From Podospora pseudocomata (taxonomy: Eukaryota; Ascomycota; Sordariomycetes; Sordariales; Podosporaceae), in the NCBI RefSeq assembly GCF_035222375.1, contig NW_026946363.1:2356001-2420000 (forward strand): a DNA stretch of 64,000 nt, given 5' to 3'. The notes under the pieces are model-generated. The model had not been told where the DNA came from and ran no database searches. It worked only from the letters and a program-made list of their open reading frames with translations. The position numbers were made by a program, and so were the translations under genes. Shown piece after piece: positions 49,300 through 60,142 of this stretch (the first letter of the stretch is position 1; each line of letters starts with the position of its first letter).

Positions 49300-51459
49300 C
49301 TTGTATGCTGATATATACTGGTGTATGAACACCAGGTATATGGAACTCTCCGTGTTGCAAGAAAAGAGCAAAACCAGAGCCGGTAAACAACCGCGGGTAA
49401 AACGGGAGGGGGCTTCTCCCTTAAAAGGTTTCCCTCCTCAACTGCGGACTGCTGCGCGTTTGAAGCCACAAACAGCGGTGGGTGGGTGGTGGTGTGGGTG
49501 TGGGTGTGGGTGTGGGTGTGGGCTATCTTCCCACTCGTCGAAAGGCGTAGCAAGATCAAGGTGGGGAGAGAAGAAGAAGAAGAAGAGGGGGGGTGTGCAG
49601 TGAGTCTGTCTGTCCTGGTGGCAAGGATGTCGGCACCGGGGTCTCTCGATTGCTGGCGAGCGAGCCTTGTCCTCACTCGCAGGGAGCTGAGAGTATGTGC
49701 TCGGTAAAGTCAAGATGCAGAACCAAATCACGGCAGTGGACCACAAACCTCCTAGATTTGGGGCAGCCGACCATTATGAACAAACCACCACCACAGATAC
49801 AACCACATCAAATCGGGTGTCGCCATCACCCACACAGACAAAGAGGCTTAAAAAGTCGGATCACGGCTGCTGCCCCTGTCCCGCGCCAAGTGGAAGACAA
49901 GAAAACGTGGTGACTAAACAGTCACAAAGAATCATCACAAAAAGGGGTCTAGACTGATGTGGCGGAATAGCAACATCAGCATAGCCTTGGCTGGAATCCC
50001 CCCATTTCCTACTGTCTCTTTCGAGATTCGACGCAAGCCCAAAATCTGACGTGCCTGTTGTGAGCAGCAGCAGAAGCAGCAGCCAAGATAGTGAGATGCC
50101 TTCCTGCCAAGGGGCCCTCTTCATGGCCCGACAAAAATAAACAAATAAAGACACAAAAAGGCTACCAACACTCGTTGGAACCCCATCCCCAAATCTTAAC
50201 TGTTTCGTCTATTCTCTCTTCTGTCCCACAGAACCAAAGGCGAAGAACCTCCGAGTAACCTCAAACGGCTCTTTCAAATCCGTGGCTTGACGTCTGCAGT
50301 CTTCCAGCTCGCAGTTTCACCACCATATTGTCCCAAAAAGGCAGGTAAAACCAAAAGAACAAAAAAAAAACGTCAGCAGAAAAGTCCTGCCCACTTGATG
50401 GCCGCCAAGGAGGGACGACAGATCCAGTGGAGCTGCCAACTTGCCAAGAGCCCATCAGCCGATACGGATCCGCACATAGGGCCGCGAGATGCTCGAGGAA
50501 ATCCACGATTGGTCGGAAACATCACGACCTTCCCCACTTGAAGCTGGTCCAATCGTTGCCATGGTCTGGCTCTTACCATGTTGGGGATAGCTCTGCGAAT
50601 CCCATCCTCAGCCCTGGGAACCCTGTAAACTTTAAAGGAACCCTCAAGAAGATACAGAGGCCGGCAGTTGCTTCACACTCAATACATCGAGACGGTATTT
50701 GGGAATATTGGACATATCGTTTGATTGTCTATGTGTATCGCATTGTACATGCCACGGATATTCGAAGCCGGCTGATGTTGGACTGGGGGCGGTTGACCAT
50801 CATGTCATCCTGCGGTGAATATCATCGCCTAACCGAACTGTTGGTCCTGCCTGTGGCTTGTGCCCGTAGGAATTGCCCTTCCTGCGCCGTCAGATAGGAT
50901 GGTTCATCTATTTCGCTTGTGCTTCGAACAAGGAGATTGTGCCAAATTAATACCCAATCTCAGCATGATAGCTAACCACAATATTGTTGGAGTATGGATA
51001 TTTTGCTCTCATCGTCCCGTCCCGTCCACCAACCATCTCATGGCCAAAGCAGCAACAGCTGTCGGGAGCAGCGCTGGCAAGGACTTTTGGCTAGCGTCGT
51101 GGTGAAATCCGCCAGTCTGGATCCCTTGCGCCATCCCCGCTTTTGGATACTGTTCCCCCAACGCCAAGGTCTGAGCCTCCACATGTCGAAGAGGGATCCG
51201 GAGACAAAGTGCGACTTACCAATTGAGTCGCTGTCGTGGCATATTCCATGCTCCGGGTTGTTGAAGCCTCAACCCTGCCACGGTGAATGGCCGAAGAGCG
51301 ATGGGGATCCTTCCGCTGACAGTTGGTGAACAACGCGTCCCGATTGGTTGTGAGGGATATTTGTTTCCCGAGCTTTTCGACATCGAGATATGTATATCAA
51401 ACCATCGGTGACGGCCGTCCACATATTCAAGAAATCGTCGACACTTCACTAGTGCTGAT
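49300..51459. other. Intergenic, cupredoxin gene promoter and ALG6 3' side
   Basis: No supported gene. Holds a TGTGGG repeat and AAG-rich DNA at 49567-49590 close to the cupredoxin promoter. Confidence 0.55.
49477..49522 (+). repeat. (TGTGGG)n / TGGG-rich microsatellite
   Basis: Starts as TGGG/TGG units and becomes five TGTGGG units. Lies about 180 bp upstream of the cupredoxin-gene start; G-quadruplex formation is possible. Confidence 0.85.
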
Positions 51460-53278
51460 CTAGTTTGTTTTGGCCTTGCTCCTCTTGCCCGCCAAGGCCT
51501 GGGGCAAAATGTCACTCTGCAACACCAGTCTGCTAAAGCACCATAGATAGCACAGGGCGAAGCCAGCAGCTCCTACACCTACGTTAGCCACAACCCACAA
51601 GTCTGGCTTGTCCGAAGGCGGCTGTAAGTTAAGTTCGAGCACATGCCACAATGCCATGGCCAGGTAGAAGGCTCCATGAATCAAAGCCGTGACGATCTTC
51701 TTGAAAGAGGCTTGACCGTCCAGAGTGTAGACGCTGAGCGAAGTTGGCGGTAATCCAAGAAGGTAGGCCCAGAGCAGCGTCAGTACAGCGTATGGCACGC
51801 GCAAGTCGACCCTCTGCAAAAGAGGGAACATGGTCCAGCAGCCCAGAATGTTGGCGAAACCAACCCAGGCCCTGATTTCCTTGCTCAGTCCCTGGCTTCC
51901 CGCCAGCAATAGTGTCATTGGTGCCAACGGAAGCAAGACGCTCTTTTCGTGAACCTGATAGCTGAACAGGAAAAAACCCCAAGCGGTTGTTGCGAAGGCC
52001 AGAGGGAGGAGATCCTTTCTCGGCCGGACCAGAAGGATCAGGTTGGGTGGAATGATGGAAGCGAGGGTCGCAATCAACGACATGCGCTGAAGCAACTCGG
52101 CCGGAAGGTGCTTGATCTTGACTACCACGTTCAAAGCACACCAAAAGTTGGCAACCTTGTCCTCAAACAAACCGCGGGCAAAGGGAAAGACCCGGTGGAC
52201 CATCTGAACGAGCTGCTCCACGATAGGGTAGTAAAACGCCTTGGGGTCAAGATAAGCTGCCAATCCCTGGAACAATGGTAGTGGTGCTGGCTTTGACCGA
52301 ATGCCCTGCTTCCACTCCTTGTAGGCACCGAGGACGAAAGGCAAAAGCAGAATAGCGAAAGCAATAACCGTAACCAGCGCAATCCTGATGAACCGCAACA
52401 CGTTGATCTTGGGAGAGAAGCAGCTCCCAAGAAGAAATGCAAACACCGGGAAAGCGTAGTAGAGCGCCATCTGCTTGAACCCAAGAGCAGCAACGAAGAA
52501 AACCGCAGACCACAAGTATCGACCAGCAAGCATGCTCGACATACTCGCCACCACAAATCCAAGCATAACGGTATTGTACTGAAAGTGGATATGATCGATC
52601 AGGATGTTCCCCGGTTGCATGAGGATGGCGGCGAGAGAAATCGAAGCCGACCAGCTCGTAACGCCGCTTAGCCTGCTGAAACGACGGACGAAGATGACGA
52701 CGGCGGGGATGTAGATCAGGTATTCAGACACCATCACAGTCCCCCTCATGAATATCTTCAGATTCGGATCATGTACACCGCGGGACTTGTAGAGGGCGAA
52801 CCACGAAGGATCAATGAGCGAACCGATCTTGCCGCAGAGCCAGCTGTGGTAGGCCGTCAATGGTGGGTAATCGAGACCCCACCATTGCAAATCGTGAAAG
52901 TACCATTGCGTGATGGGTAGGTGTGTTGTAATTTCCATCCAGTGCCTCTGTGCCTCGTAGTCGCCGAACATGGGTGGTTTCTGGAAGCCTATGTAAACGT
53001 CAGTCTTCGCACAACATTTCAGAAACTGAACAGCGAACTATACCAGAATACCCCCAAAGACTAGCCGCCCACCTAAAAAGACCAACGACCATCAAGATTA
53101 TGGGGAGTATCTCCCATTGCGACGCAGAGCCCCTGGCAGGCCAGAAGAAAGCTGCGAGGGGGAACGATGGGGCGCGTCCTGAGGATTCGACAGAGATCGA
53201 GTGGCCGAGGTTGCTGGGCCCGCCAGCTCCTTTGGCCTTTCGCCTTGGCTTGTGAGGTGATGGCGTGTGTCCTGCCAT
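51460..53278 (-). CDS. alg6: Dolichyl-P-Glc:Man9GlcNAc2-PP-dolichol alpha-1,3-glucosyltransferase Alg6
   Basis: ER membrane glycosyltransferase (GT-C fold, family GT57) that adds the first glucose to the N-glycan precursor. Exons 53278-53044 and 52988-51460 give 587 residues. The diagnostic first luminal loop is present: MFGDYEAQRHWMEITTHLP and WYFHDLQWWGLDYPPLTAYH, with the conserved Asp of GDYEAQRHW as the expected catalytic residue. There follow many hydrophobic spans and the HIHFQYN motif found in the Alg6/Alg8 group. WWGLDYPPLTAY and overall length favour Alg6 over Alg8. The single 55-nt intron splits the Gly before FQKPP. Divergent from palC. Confidence 0.94.
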
Positions 53279-53634
53279 GATCGCCGAGTCTGTGGTGATT
53301 TCAACAAGAAAAGAAGTCCAAGTGCGCGTCTCTGGAACTTTTTGGTGCCGCTGACAGCAATCTGTCATGTGCTGTGGAGCTCCAATTCGTGCCAGGTGCT
53401 CCACTTGACAGGGGAGCTGCCCGTGGGGTTTCTTGGGGAAAGCTCCAATTTCCGGTCGACAGGGGTCCGTTTGCGCCCAGCGACACGGTCCGCCAGCAGC
53501 TGCCCGTGACCTGTGATGTCACCCCTGAAAAGAGCTGCCCCTCCCCCGATGAACCCCTCGTCGCGCCTATCGTGAAGCTTCACAACTGAGTTGGTGATGT
53601 TCTATTCTCTATGTATGCAACGTCTCTAACCAAA
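53279..53634. promoter_or_regulatory. Divergent promoter region ALG6 / palC
   Basis: 356 bp between opposed start codons, so the two genes must share control DNA. No recognised site. Confidence 0.55.
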
Positions 53635-55150
53635 ATGCCTTACCCCTTCACCCTCCCCACCACCTCCTCCTTCTCCTTCTCCTCCTCCTTCACCTGCGAA
53701 TCCCACCCCTCCCTCCCCCTCAACGCCAGCACCCACCGCGGCGTGGTCCGCGACACCCTCAAAAAGTTCAAACGCTTGCCCCCCCATTCCCAATCCCCCG
53801 CCCTCTCCTCCCTCATCTCCTCCTTCCACTCCTACCTCCCCTACCTCTTCGCCCTCGACGCCGGCCTCACCCCCCACCCCTCCCACCACCACCCCGAAGA
53901 AATAACCGTAACGCTCCTCACCGCCCCCCAAATCCAATGGCGACCAACCCTCTCCTCCCTCCCCCCCATCCCCGGCCGTGAGCCCCCCCGCCTGAAAATC
54001 ACCTCCCTCGAATACGACCTCTTCTTCACCCTCACCACCCTCGCCGCAGCCCTCACCCTCCAATCCCGCCTCCACCTCCACCCCCTCTACCTAACCACCA
54101 CCGCCCCCGTTGGAACCACCCAGCGCCAAACCGCCATTTCCTCCGCGACCAAATCCCTCCTCGACGCAGCCTCCATATACGACTACCTATCCACCCGCTC
54201 CGAATCTCTTTCCTCGCCTCCCCCGTCGAACGACATATCCCCCCCCACCATCCGCGCGCTTCGATCCCTCGCCCTAGCCGAAGCAACACTGCTAGCCGTC
54301 CTAAAAGACGACCCTTACCCTGCCATCGTCCTCCAGCAGCGCAACGAGAATGACACGGAGTGGATGTACAAATCCCCCGACATTCCCAAAGTCCGCGCCC
54401 ACCTCTTTGCTCGGCTCTGTCTTGCTGCTGCGGAGCACGCTAGCCAGGCTTATGCGCTGGTGAACAGCCACAAGATCAATGCTGATTTTATCAAATACCT
54501 TGATGACCTGAGGCGGACGGCCAGGGCGAAAGCCTGTCGGTTTTTCGGGATTGATGCTGAGCTGGGAGGGGAGCAGGGGAAAGGGATAGGGTGGTTGTGG
54601 GCTGGGTTGAAGGAGTTGGGTGTGGAGCGGGAAGGGAAACACGGCTCCTCTAGTAGTGGGGAGAAGGCAAAGTCGTCGTTGATGAAGGGGCTCAAAAAGG
54701 AGTGGACAGAAAGGAGGGAGGATAAAAAGATTGAAAAGGGGCTGGATTGGGGCGCGGATGCGGGGAGGTTAGAGGAAAGAAGGGTGATTGAGATGTTGGA
54801 GGGGAAGTGGGTGAGGCAGAATGATACGGTACGTTGTTTGCTGGGCGAAGGGATCATTGCAAATATATGGCTAACAACTTTCAAAAAAGATCATGACACA
54901 ACCCATCCCACCCATCGGCCCACTGTTGGCGCAAATGCCTACCGGTCGAGAAATCCATACTGTCAAGCCCTTCCAGCCACCGCTGCTTGAACCAAACGTT
55001 TTGGAGGCGATGAGAGCGCCCCCAGACAGGTCAGATGAATATGGGAACTACCCCAGTTCAGACGAGGAAACAGCTGTAGATTCCTCCATGGCGGGCGCCT
55101 TCCCCGGCACACAAGGGGAATACAGGACAGGAACACCAAATTATTACTAG
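53635..55150 (+). CDS. palC: pH-response regulator PalC (BRO1 domain)
   Basis: Ambient-pH signalling component that joins ESCRT-III (Vps32) to the Pal pathway at the plasma membrane, leading to PacC processing. Exons 53635-54828 and 54890-55150 give 484 residues. The N-terminus [19 protein letters not shown] is characteristic of PalC. The BRO1-type helical region follows, with [19 protein letters not shown] and [20 protein letters not shown] conserved. The second exon opens [19 protein letters not shown], the usual PalC tail motif. An ATG eight codons earlier (53611) is less likely. Codon third positions are C-rich to about 54440, G-rich to 54828, then C-rich again after the intron. Convergent with LEO1. 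Confidence 0.93.
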
Positions 55151-55483
55151 CAGCTGACTGATATAATGGCATTTGGGGACATGATCACAAAAAACTACAT
55201 ATATTACAGAGCCGGGGAAAAGCAAGCGACCGTTCTATACCCTTTTTTTTTTTGTAACAAGAAAACATGATATCATTTTTGTTTTCGCCATAAAGCGAAA
55301 CCTCAAGACACACCTACCCCAAAACATATACCTATGAACCAATGCTCCCGTCTCTGAAAAAGTCCTAGTGATTCCCCTGTCCCGGTTTCCAAGGAGCCCT
55401 GACAGCCGGAATCTTGACTCCTCCTATCACTGTGCTGCCATATTTTTGTTTTATTTTTCGCTCGACGCCGCCCTTATTGACAA

Positions 55484-55783
55484 AGGAGGGGCCCCTCAAG
55501 CTCTTGTTCATACTCTGATTCCTCCTCCCACTTCTGTTTTAGCCTCCTTCTCCTGCTGCTTCTTTCTGATTTTGTCAAAAGCCCCCTTTTTCGTGTCAGC
55601 AGGCTTTTTGGGCCTCTTGGGCCTTTCGGGCTTCTAGTCCTCTGGTAAATCTTCCGGCTCCTCCTCTGATTCTTCCTCTCGCTTCTGTTTAGCCTCCTTT
55701 TCCTGCTGCTTCTTTCTGATTTTGTCAAAGGCCCCCTTTTTCGTGTCAGCAGGCTTTTTGGACCTTTTGGGCCTTTCGGGCTT
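55484..55783 (-). repeat. 150-bp tandem duplication in the LEO1 3' region
   Basis: Two copies, 55783-55634 and 55633-55484, each 50 codons long in the LEO1 frame. Both read KPERPKR(S/P)KKPADTKK then GAFDKIRKKQQEKEAK, and the first copy ends in the same PED-TAG that precedes it. In the first 32 codons of the alignment most base differences are synonymous. In the second copy an extra A after GAGGCTAAA shifts the frame. The third copy expected upstream is only a partial PED-TAG. Confidence 0.85.
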
Positions 55784-55864
55784 CTAGTCCTCTGGTACGT
55801 CTTCCTCCTCGGGGGTGTCACGGCGCTCCTTCTTCTCCTCGACGGGCCTCTCAGACTGCTGCTC

Positions 55865-57144
55865 CTATTCGTCATCATCATCATTAACAACCCGCCTTCT
55901 GCGGCGATGAGAAGCAGCCGGGGCGTCGTCATCACCATCCCCATCAGCATCCTCCTCCGGGTCAGCCGTCCTCTGCCTCTTCGCCCTCGGCCTCTCATCC
56001 TCATCCTCATCATCCAGAATATCCTCCTCCTCGTCATCCTCGACGACATCATCATCTTCGTCACTACCGACCAAAAACCCGTCGTCCATGTCGTAGTTGT
56101 CCGTGCGGCGCGCCCCGCTGGGAAGATCATCGTCAGAATCATATTCAGGACGGCGATGCTTCTTCTTGGCTCCGCCCGGCGCACCACGTTTCCTGGATCC
56201 TCCCACTCCACGCCTACCCTCCAAGTCACCAATGGAAAGAGCCCCACCCTTGTACCGACTCCCTGCTCCCTCAGAGCGCGCAGCCGCTGTCTCCCGACGG
56301 CGCTGGTTCTTTGCCCGTTCCTTCTCGGCGAGCTCGGCCTCTCTCTTCTTGCGCTCGGGGTCCTCGTTGGTGGCGATGAGCCTACTGGTGGTGCTCTCCT
56401 TCTTGTTCATATTAAGACCTGCCACCAGGCGGTCGAAGGCGGCATCCTGGAGTTCCTCGGGAGGCTTGATGGAGTATTGCTCGGTGTAGTGACCGACGAT
56501 TAACAAGGAATTGGTCGTTAGATGGGCAGCTGCCGCGTATTCATGTGCATCCTTAACGTCTTGATACGGCTCATTAGGCGGTCCGACGAGTGAGTTGGAT
56601 GTGATCTCGTAGTGATCGTCCCCGATCTGGAGGGTCGTGGAACCATCGCTCCATCTGTGAATGTTGGCATTGCTCTTAAGCTTCCCCGTCTTGGGATCGC
56701 GGCGCCACATGATTGATGGGATGGGGTTTTCGGAATTGGCATTGTTGAGCTCCCACTTGGAGGGCTGCCACTCGTCGGGTTTGTATTCCATTGGGTTGAA
56801 CTTGAGGAAGTTTGGTACTTTGAGGTTGTGAAGCTGTTGGTGGGAACTATTAGTGATGCATTGGAGCCATTGATACAGAGACCCATTCTTACCGTGTTGT
56901 CTTTTGATTTTGGGATTCGATGCCGGTAGAGGGGGATCGATTCGGCCAGGTGGTGAGAGTCTCTATCCTCACGCGGGTAATCGTCCTCATCTTCGATGCG
57001 GTCGCGGTCATCCTCTCTGTCCGATTCCAGGTCGCGATCGCTAAGCACATTGCCCTGATCCGACATCACCTCGTCCCCCTCGTCTCCAAAGAGATCGTCA
57101 CCACCCTCCTCGGGGAGGTCGACAATATCCTCCGAGTCGGACAT
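55865..57144 (-). CDS. leo1: Paf1 complex subunit Leo1
   Basis: Nuclear elongation factor subunit; the Paf1 complex travels with RNA polymerase II and supports H2B ubiquitination. Exons 57144-56893 and 56833-55865 give 406 residues. The N-terminus is highly acidic (MSDSEDIVDLPEEGGDDLFG). The Leo1 domain lies at about 65-225: LYRHRIPKSK, FLKFNPMEYKPDEW, PIPSIMWRRDPKTGKLKSN, IHRWSDGSTTLQIGDDHYEI, VGHYTEQYSIKP. A basic R/K stretch and a long Asp/Glu-rich tail with a KRQRT-type nuclear signal follow. The frame stays coding-like for about 390 bp past the TAG at 55867-55865 (see tandem duplication), so this allele may be shortened at the C-terminus. Confidence 0.93.
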
Positions 57145-57617
57145 GATGGAGGAATTGCCTGTTGTTAATCGGGTTTCTTTGGTAGAATCGGATGGAAAAC
57201 GCTGTCGCGATCGAGTTTGATGACAGGTAAGGCGATCGTGATTTTCCTAACAATAAAGGAAAAGGAAGAGTGTGAAGGACTGTGGAGTGCGCTTGGAAGG
57301 TTTGCGGTTGCTCTCGAAGCTCGACACCACCGGCGGCGCGTTGCCGATTGGAAGTGTGGCTCAAGAACGCGCTAGGAAAATATCCGATAACGATAAGAAT
57401 TGGCTTGGTTGGGTACATGTGGCGGTGCATATGGCGGGGATCCCCTCCAAGGTGGTGAGGTGCTGGCACTGTCAGGGGTCCAGGCGCTCCAGCAGCAGAC
57501 CGATTCGATACAAGAAACAATTTCGTGACGGGGTTTAGTCAACGCTACATCGTACGAAAACACCTTGTTTCAACCTGTTTCCCGGACGGCTGCTCTCCAG
57601 GCATACTCACACCGACA
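57145..57617. promoter_or_regulatory. Divergent promoter region LEO1 / Mob gene
   Basis: 473 bp between opposed starts, no gene seen and no specific site assigned. Confidence 0.5.
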
Positions 57618-59424
57618 ATGTCCAACCTCTTTTCTGGAATGTGAGTCGCCTCCATCCGCTCCGTCTCCTGTTCCCCGCAAACCTCCATCTCTCGCCAAAG
57701 CCCTCCCCCCTCCCCCGTCTCGGTTCAGCGAGCCCAATCTCCCAATCCGCACCCAAGAGCGAGGCAAGAGCTTCTCAAACTCAACTCTTTTGTGTTTTTG
57801 CCCCTGTTTTTGGTTGATTTATACATCTGCCGCTCTACCAAGTGGTTGTCAGCGCTTGCTGCTTGCTGCTTGCTGTATGCAAGGGTTAGGTAGCTGGGAA
57901 TGGGTTGGGCCCTGCAGTTACCTTGCCGCCTCCCAAAACGTTCAGACCCGAGAACCTGGGTTTGATACAAACAACCCAGTCACATTCTCAGCTGTCGATC
58001 AAGACCACGCTGCTCAGATTTCCCTCTTCATGTTTTAGATTGGGGAAGAGATGGATATAGGGGCTCTGGCTCTCAGACCAGGCAGTAATAAAAGATCCAC
58101 AAGTGTGGTTTGTTGCCCAACCGGGCACCCTTGGCTTGTTTCAAGTACAAGGCTGTCTGTTTCCTTCTTCTGGTCATCCAAAATAGTTGACACAAGGAGA
58201 AGGGGGGCGGACTTTGCTGAAACTATTTCGATCTTCTGGGCCTCTTGCATATATATTCTCCGCTCTACAACACACTAGCTCGGGTTTTAGCCGCGCTGAC
58301 ACATATATGTTATCTAGAAACGCCCGCTTCAGAGGCCAAAGAAGCCCAAACTCACCCGGTCCTGAACAGCAGCAGCACGCTCAGTCTCCTGTTCCTCCTC
58401 CGGAAATCCAAACACCCACTTCCACCACCTCAGTCAAGCTCCCACCACTTCCTACTTCGCCATCTCTGGCCGAGACCATCGGCATGGACCAATCAAGTGG
58501 CATGATCCCCACCGCAGAGGAGGTTTTGACCTCATATCACCTCCCCCCAACCAAGCCGCTCTGGCTAAATTGCAACTATGCAAAGCACATTGTCAAGGGT
58601 AACTTCTTGACCCTCAGCGCGAAGCCCAAGACTGTGGAGATGGGAGAGTGGGTTGCTCATCAAGGTAAGCTAGCAACATGCCATGGCGGTCAAGACAGGG
58701 ACCGTACATTGACCAATGTTCATAGTTGTTGACCACTGGCGAATGCTCGTAACATTCATCCGCCTGGTGCACGACAAGGAAGAGGATGGAACATCTATCT
58801 GCAACTCCAGAAGGTGTCCCAAGATGTCAGCCGGAGCGTAGGTGACACCCAGCAAGACCGTATCATCATCACCCACTAACAATCACCAGCAACCACTCCT
58901 TCACCTGGTTAAACTCCCGGCTCCAACCCGTCGAGATCCCAGCATACGAGTACCTCACCCTCGTACAACGATACATCTCTGGCAAAATCGACGACAACAA
59001 CATTTTCCCCTGCGACCCATCCGGCGTTTCCTACGCCGACAACCCGGCCTTTTGCACCCCCGTCCCAGAATCCGGCCAGGAGTGGATCGGAAAGAGAAGC
59101 GGCTTCCCCCAGAACTTCATGGAGACATGCCAGACCATCTTTCGGCAAATGTTTCGGGTTTATGCCCATCTGTACTGGTCCCACTTTGACGACCTGTTTG
59201 CCCTGAACCTGGAGAAGTCGATGAACAGCTGCTTTAGCCACTTCATCCTGACGGCCACGACGCTCAACCTCCTTAAGAAGGCGGATCTGGAGCCGATGCA
59301 GCCGTTGATTGATTTGTGGGCTGCGCTGGGGACTTTTCCTCAGGGGAGCAAGGCTTTTGAGGTGGCGAACTTGGCTGTGGGACAGCTGTTGGTGCAGAAG
59401 GCGGGTGGACCCCCGCAGAACTAG
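57618..59424 (+). CDS. Mob1/phocein-family kinase activator (MOB2B-like)
   Basis: Zinc-binding adaptor that activates NDR/LATS kinases in morphogenesis and septation networks. Exons: 57618-57640, 58318-58664, 58726-58837, 58890-59424, giving 338 residues. The 23-nt first exon encodes MSNLFSG and joins across a 677-nt intron to NARFRGQRSPN. The N-terminal 90 residues are Ser/Pro/Gln-rich. The Mob domain has the Cys2-His2 zinc site: Cys149 and Cys154 (CNSRRCPKMSAG), His254 and His259 (HLYWSHF). The wording KPLWLNCNYAKHIVKGNF with a long insert before FPQNFMETCQTIFRQMFRVY differs from Mob1, Mob2A and phocein and fits the divergent filamentous-fungal Mob2B type; this subgroup is inference. Convergent with the CorA gene. 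Confidence 0.85.
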
Positions 59425-60142
59425 GTAGGGGGCGGTTGTTGGTGGCTAGCGGGCTAGTAGTGGAAGAAGGTGAAGGAGAGGGATGAATATTTTGGAAGGG
59501 ATTTTTTTGGGAAGCATGGCATTTTTGGTGCGCGGGATTTCGCAGATACACACACACAGAGACACATACACACACACATCTGGCCTTGAAAGACATGGCG
59601 AAACTAAAAAGGACAAGACTGGACACAGGGTGGAAGTTGTCGTGTCGAAGAGCATCAAAGTTACGTTGCATTATATACAAAGGGGGAAAACTGGTAGTCC
59701 TGCTGAGTTGCATGAGCTAGAACATGAAGGCAATACAATCCAGATTTTATAACCATCTCAAGTGACCACTAGTTTATGTGTCATCATTGTTTGTTTATTA
59801 TTCATATCATCTACTAGGATATACCTCATGAATGATTATACAGCTTGTACCTCTCTCTCTCTCTCGTCCCAATAGACATCTAGTCTCCGCTGTACACATA
59901 ATTGCTCTTCCCCTTCAACCACCTAATGTCACAACAGCAAAAAGCTGTTCCTAACAAGAGCAAGTGGTCCAAAAAAAAAGAAAAAAAAAAAAAGAAACCT
60001 ATACCCCGTCCCAGCCCCTAGGTACTCCAAGTGTGTGTATGCAAAACAATTCAACCGTGCCCAACCCCTCCCACCAACCCTCTCAACCCAGTGGTATCCA
60101 AACCCCCAACCACTCTCCCCCCTCTCCATGCCCCTCGTCTTT
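59425..60142. other. Intergenic, convergent 3' ends of Mob and CorA genes
   Basis: No gene seen. Short CA (59550-59577) and CT (59850-59867) microsatellites and an A-rich tract at 59971-59994. Confidence 0.6.

Noticed and set aside
55770-55810. 15-nt intron ending at the second TAG after LEO1 that would rejoin the frame
   Set aside because: GT...TAG borders exist, but introns this short are not known in fungi and the third TAG has no matching donor.
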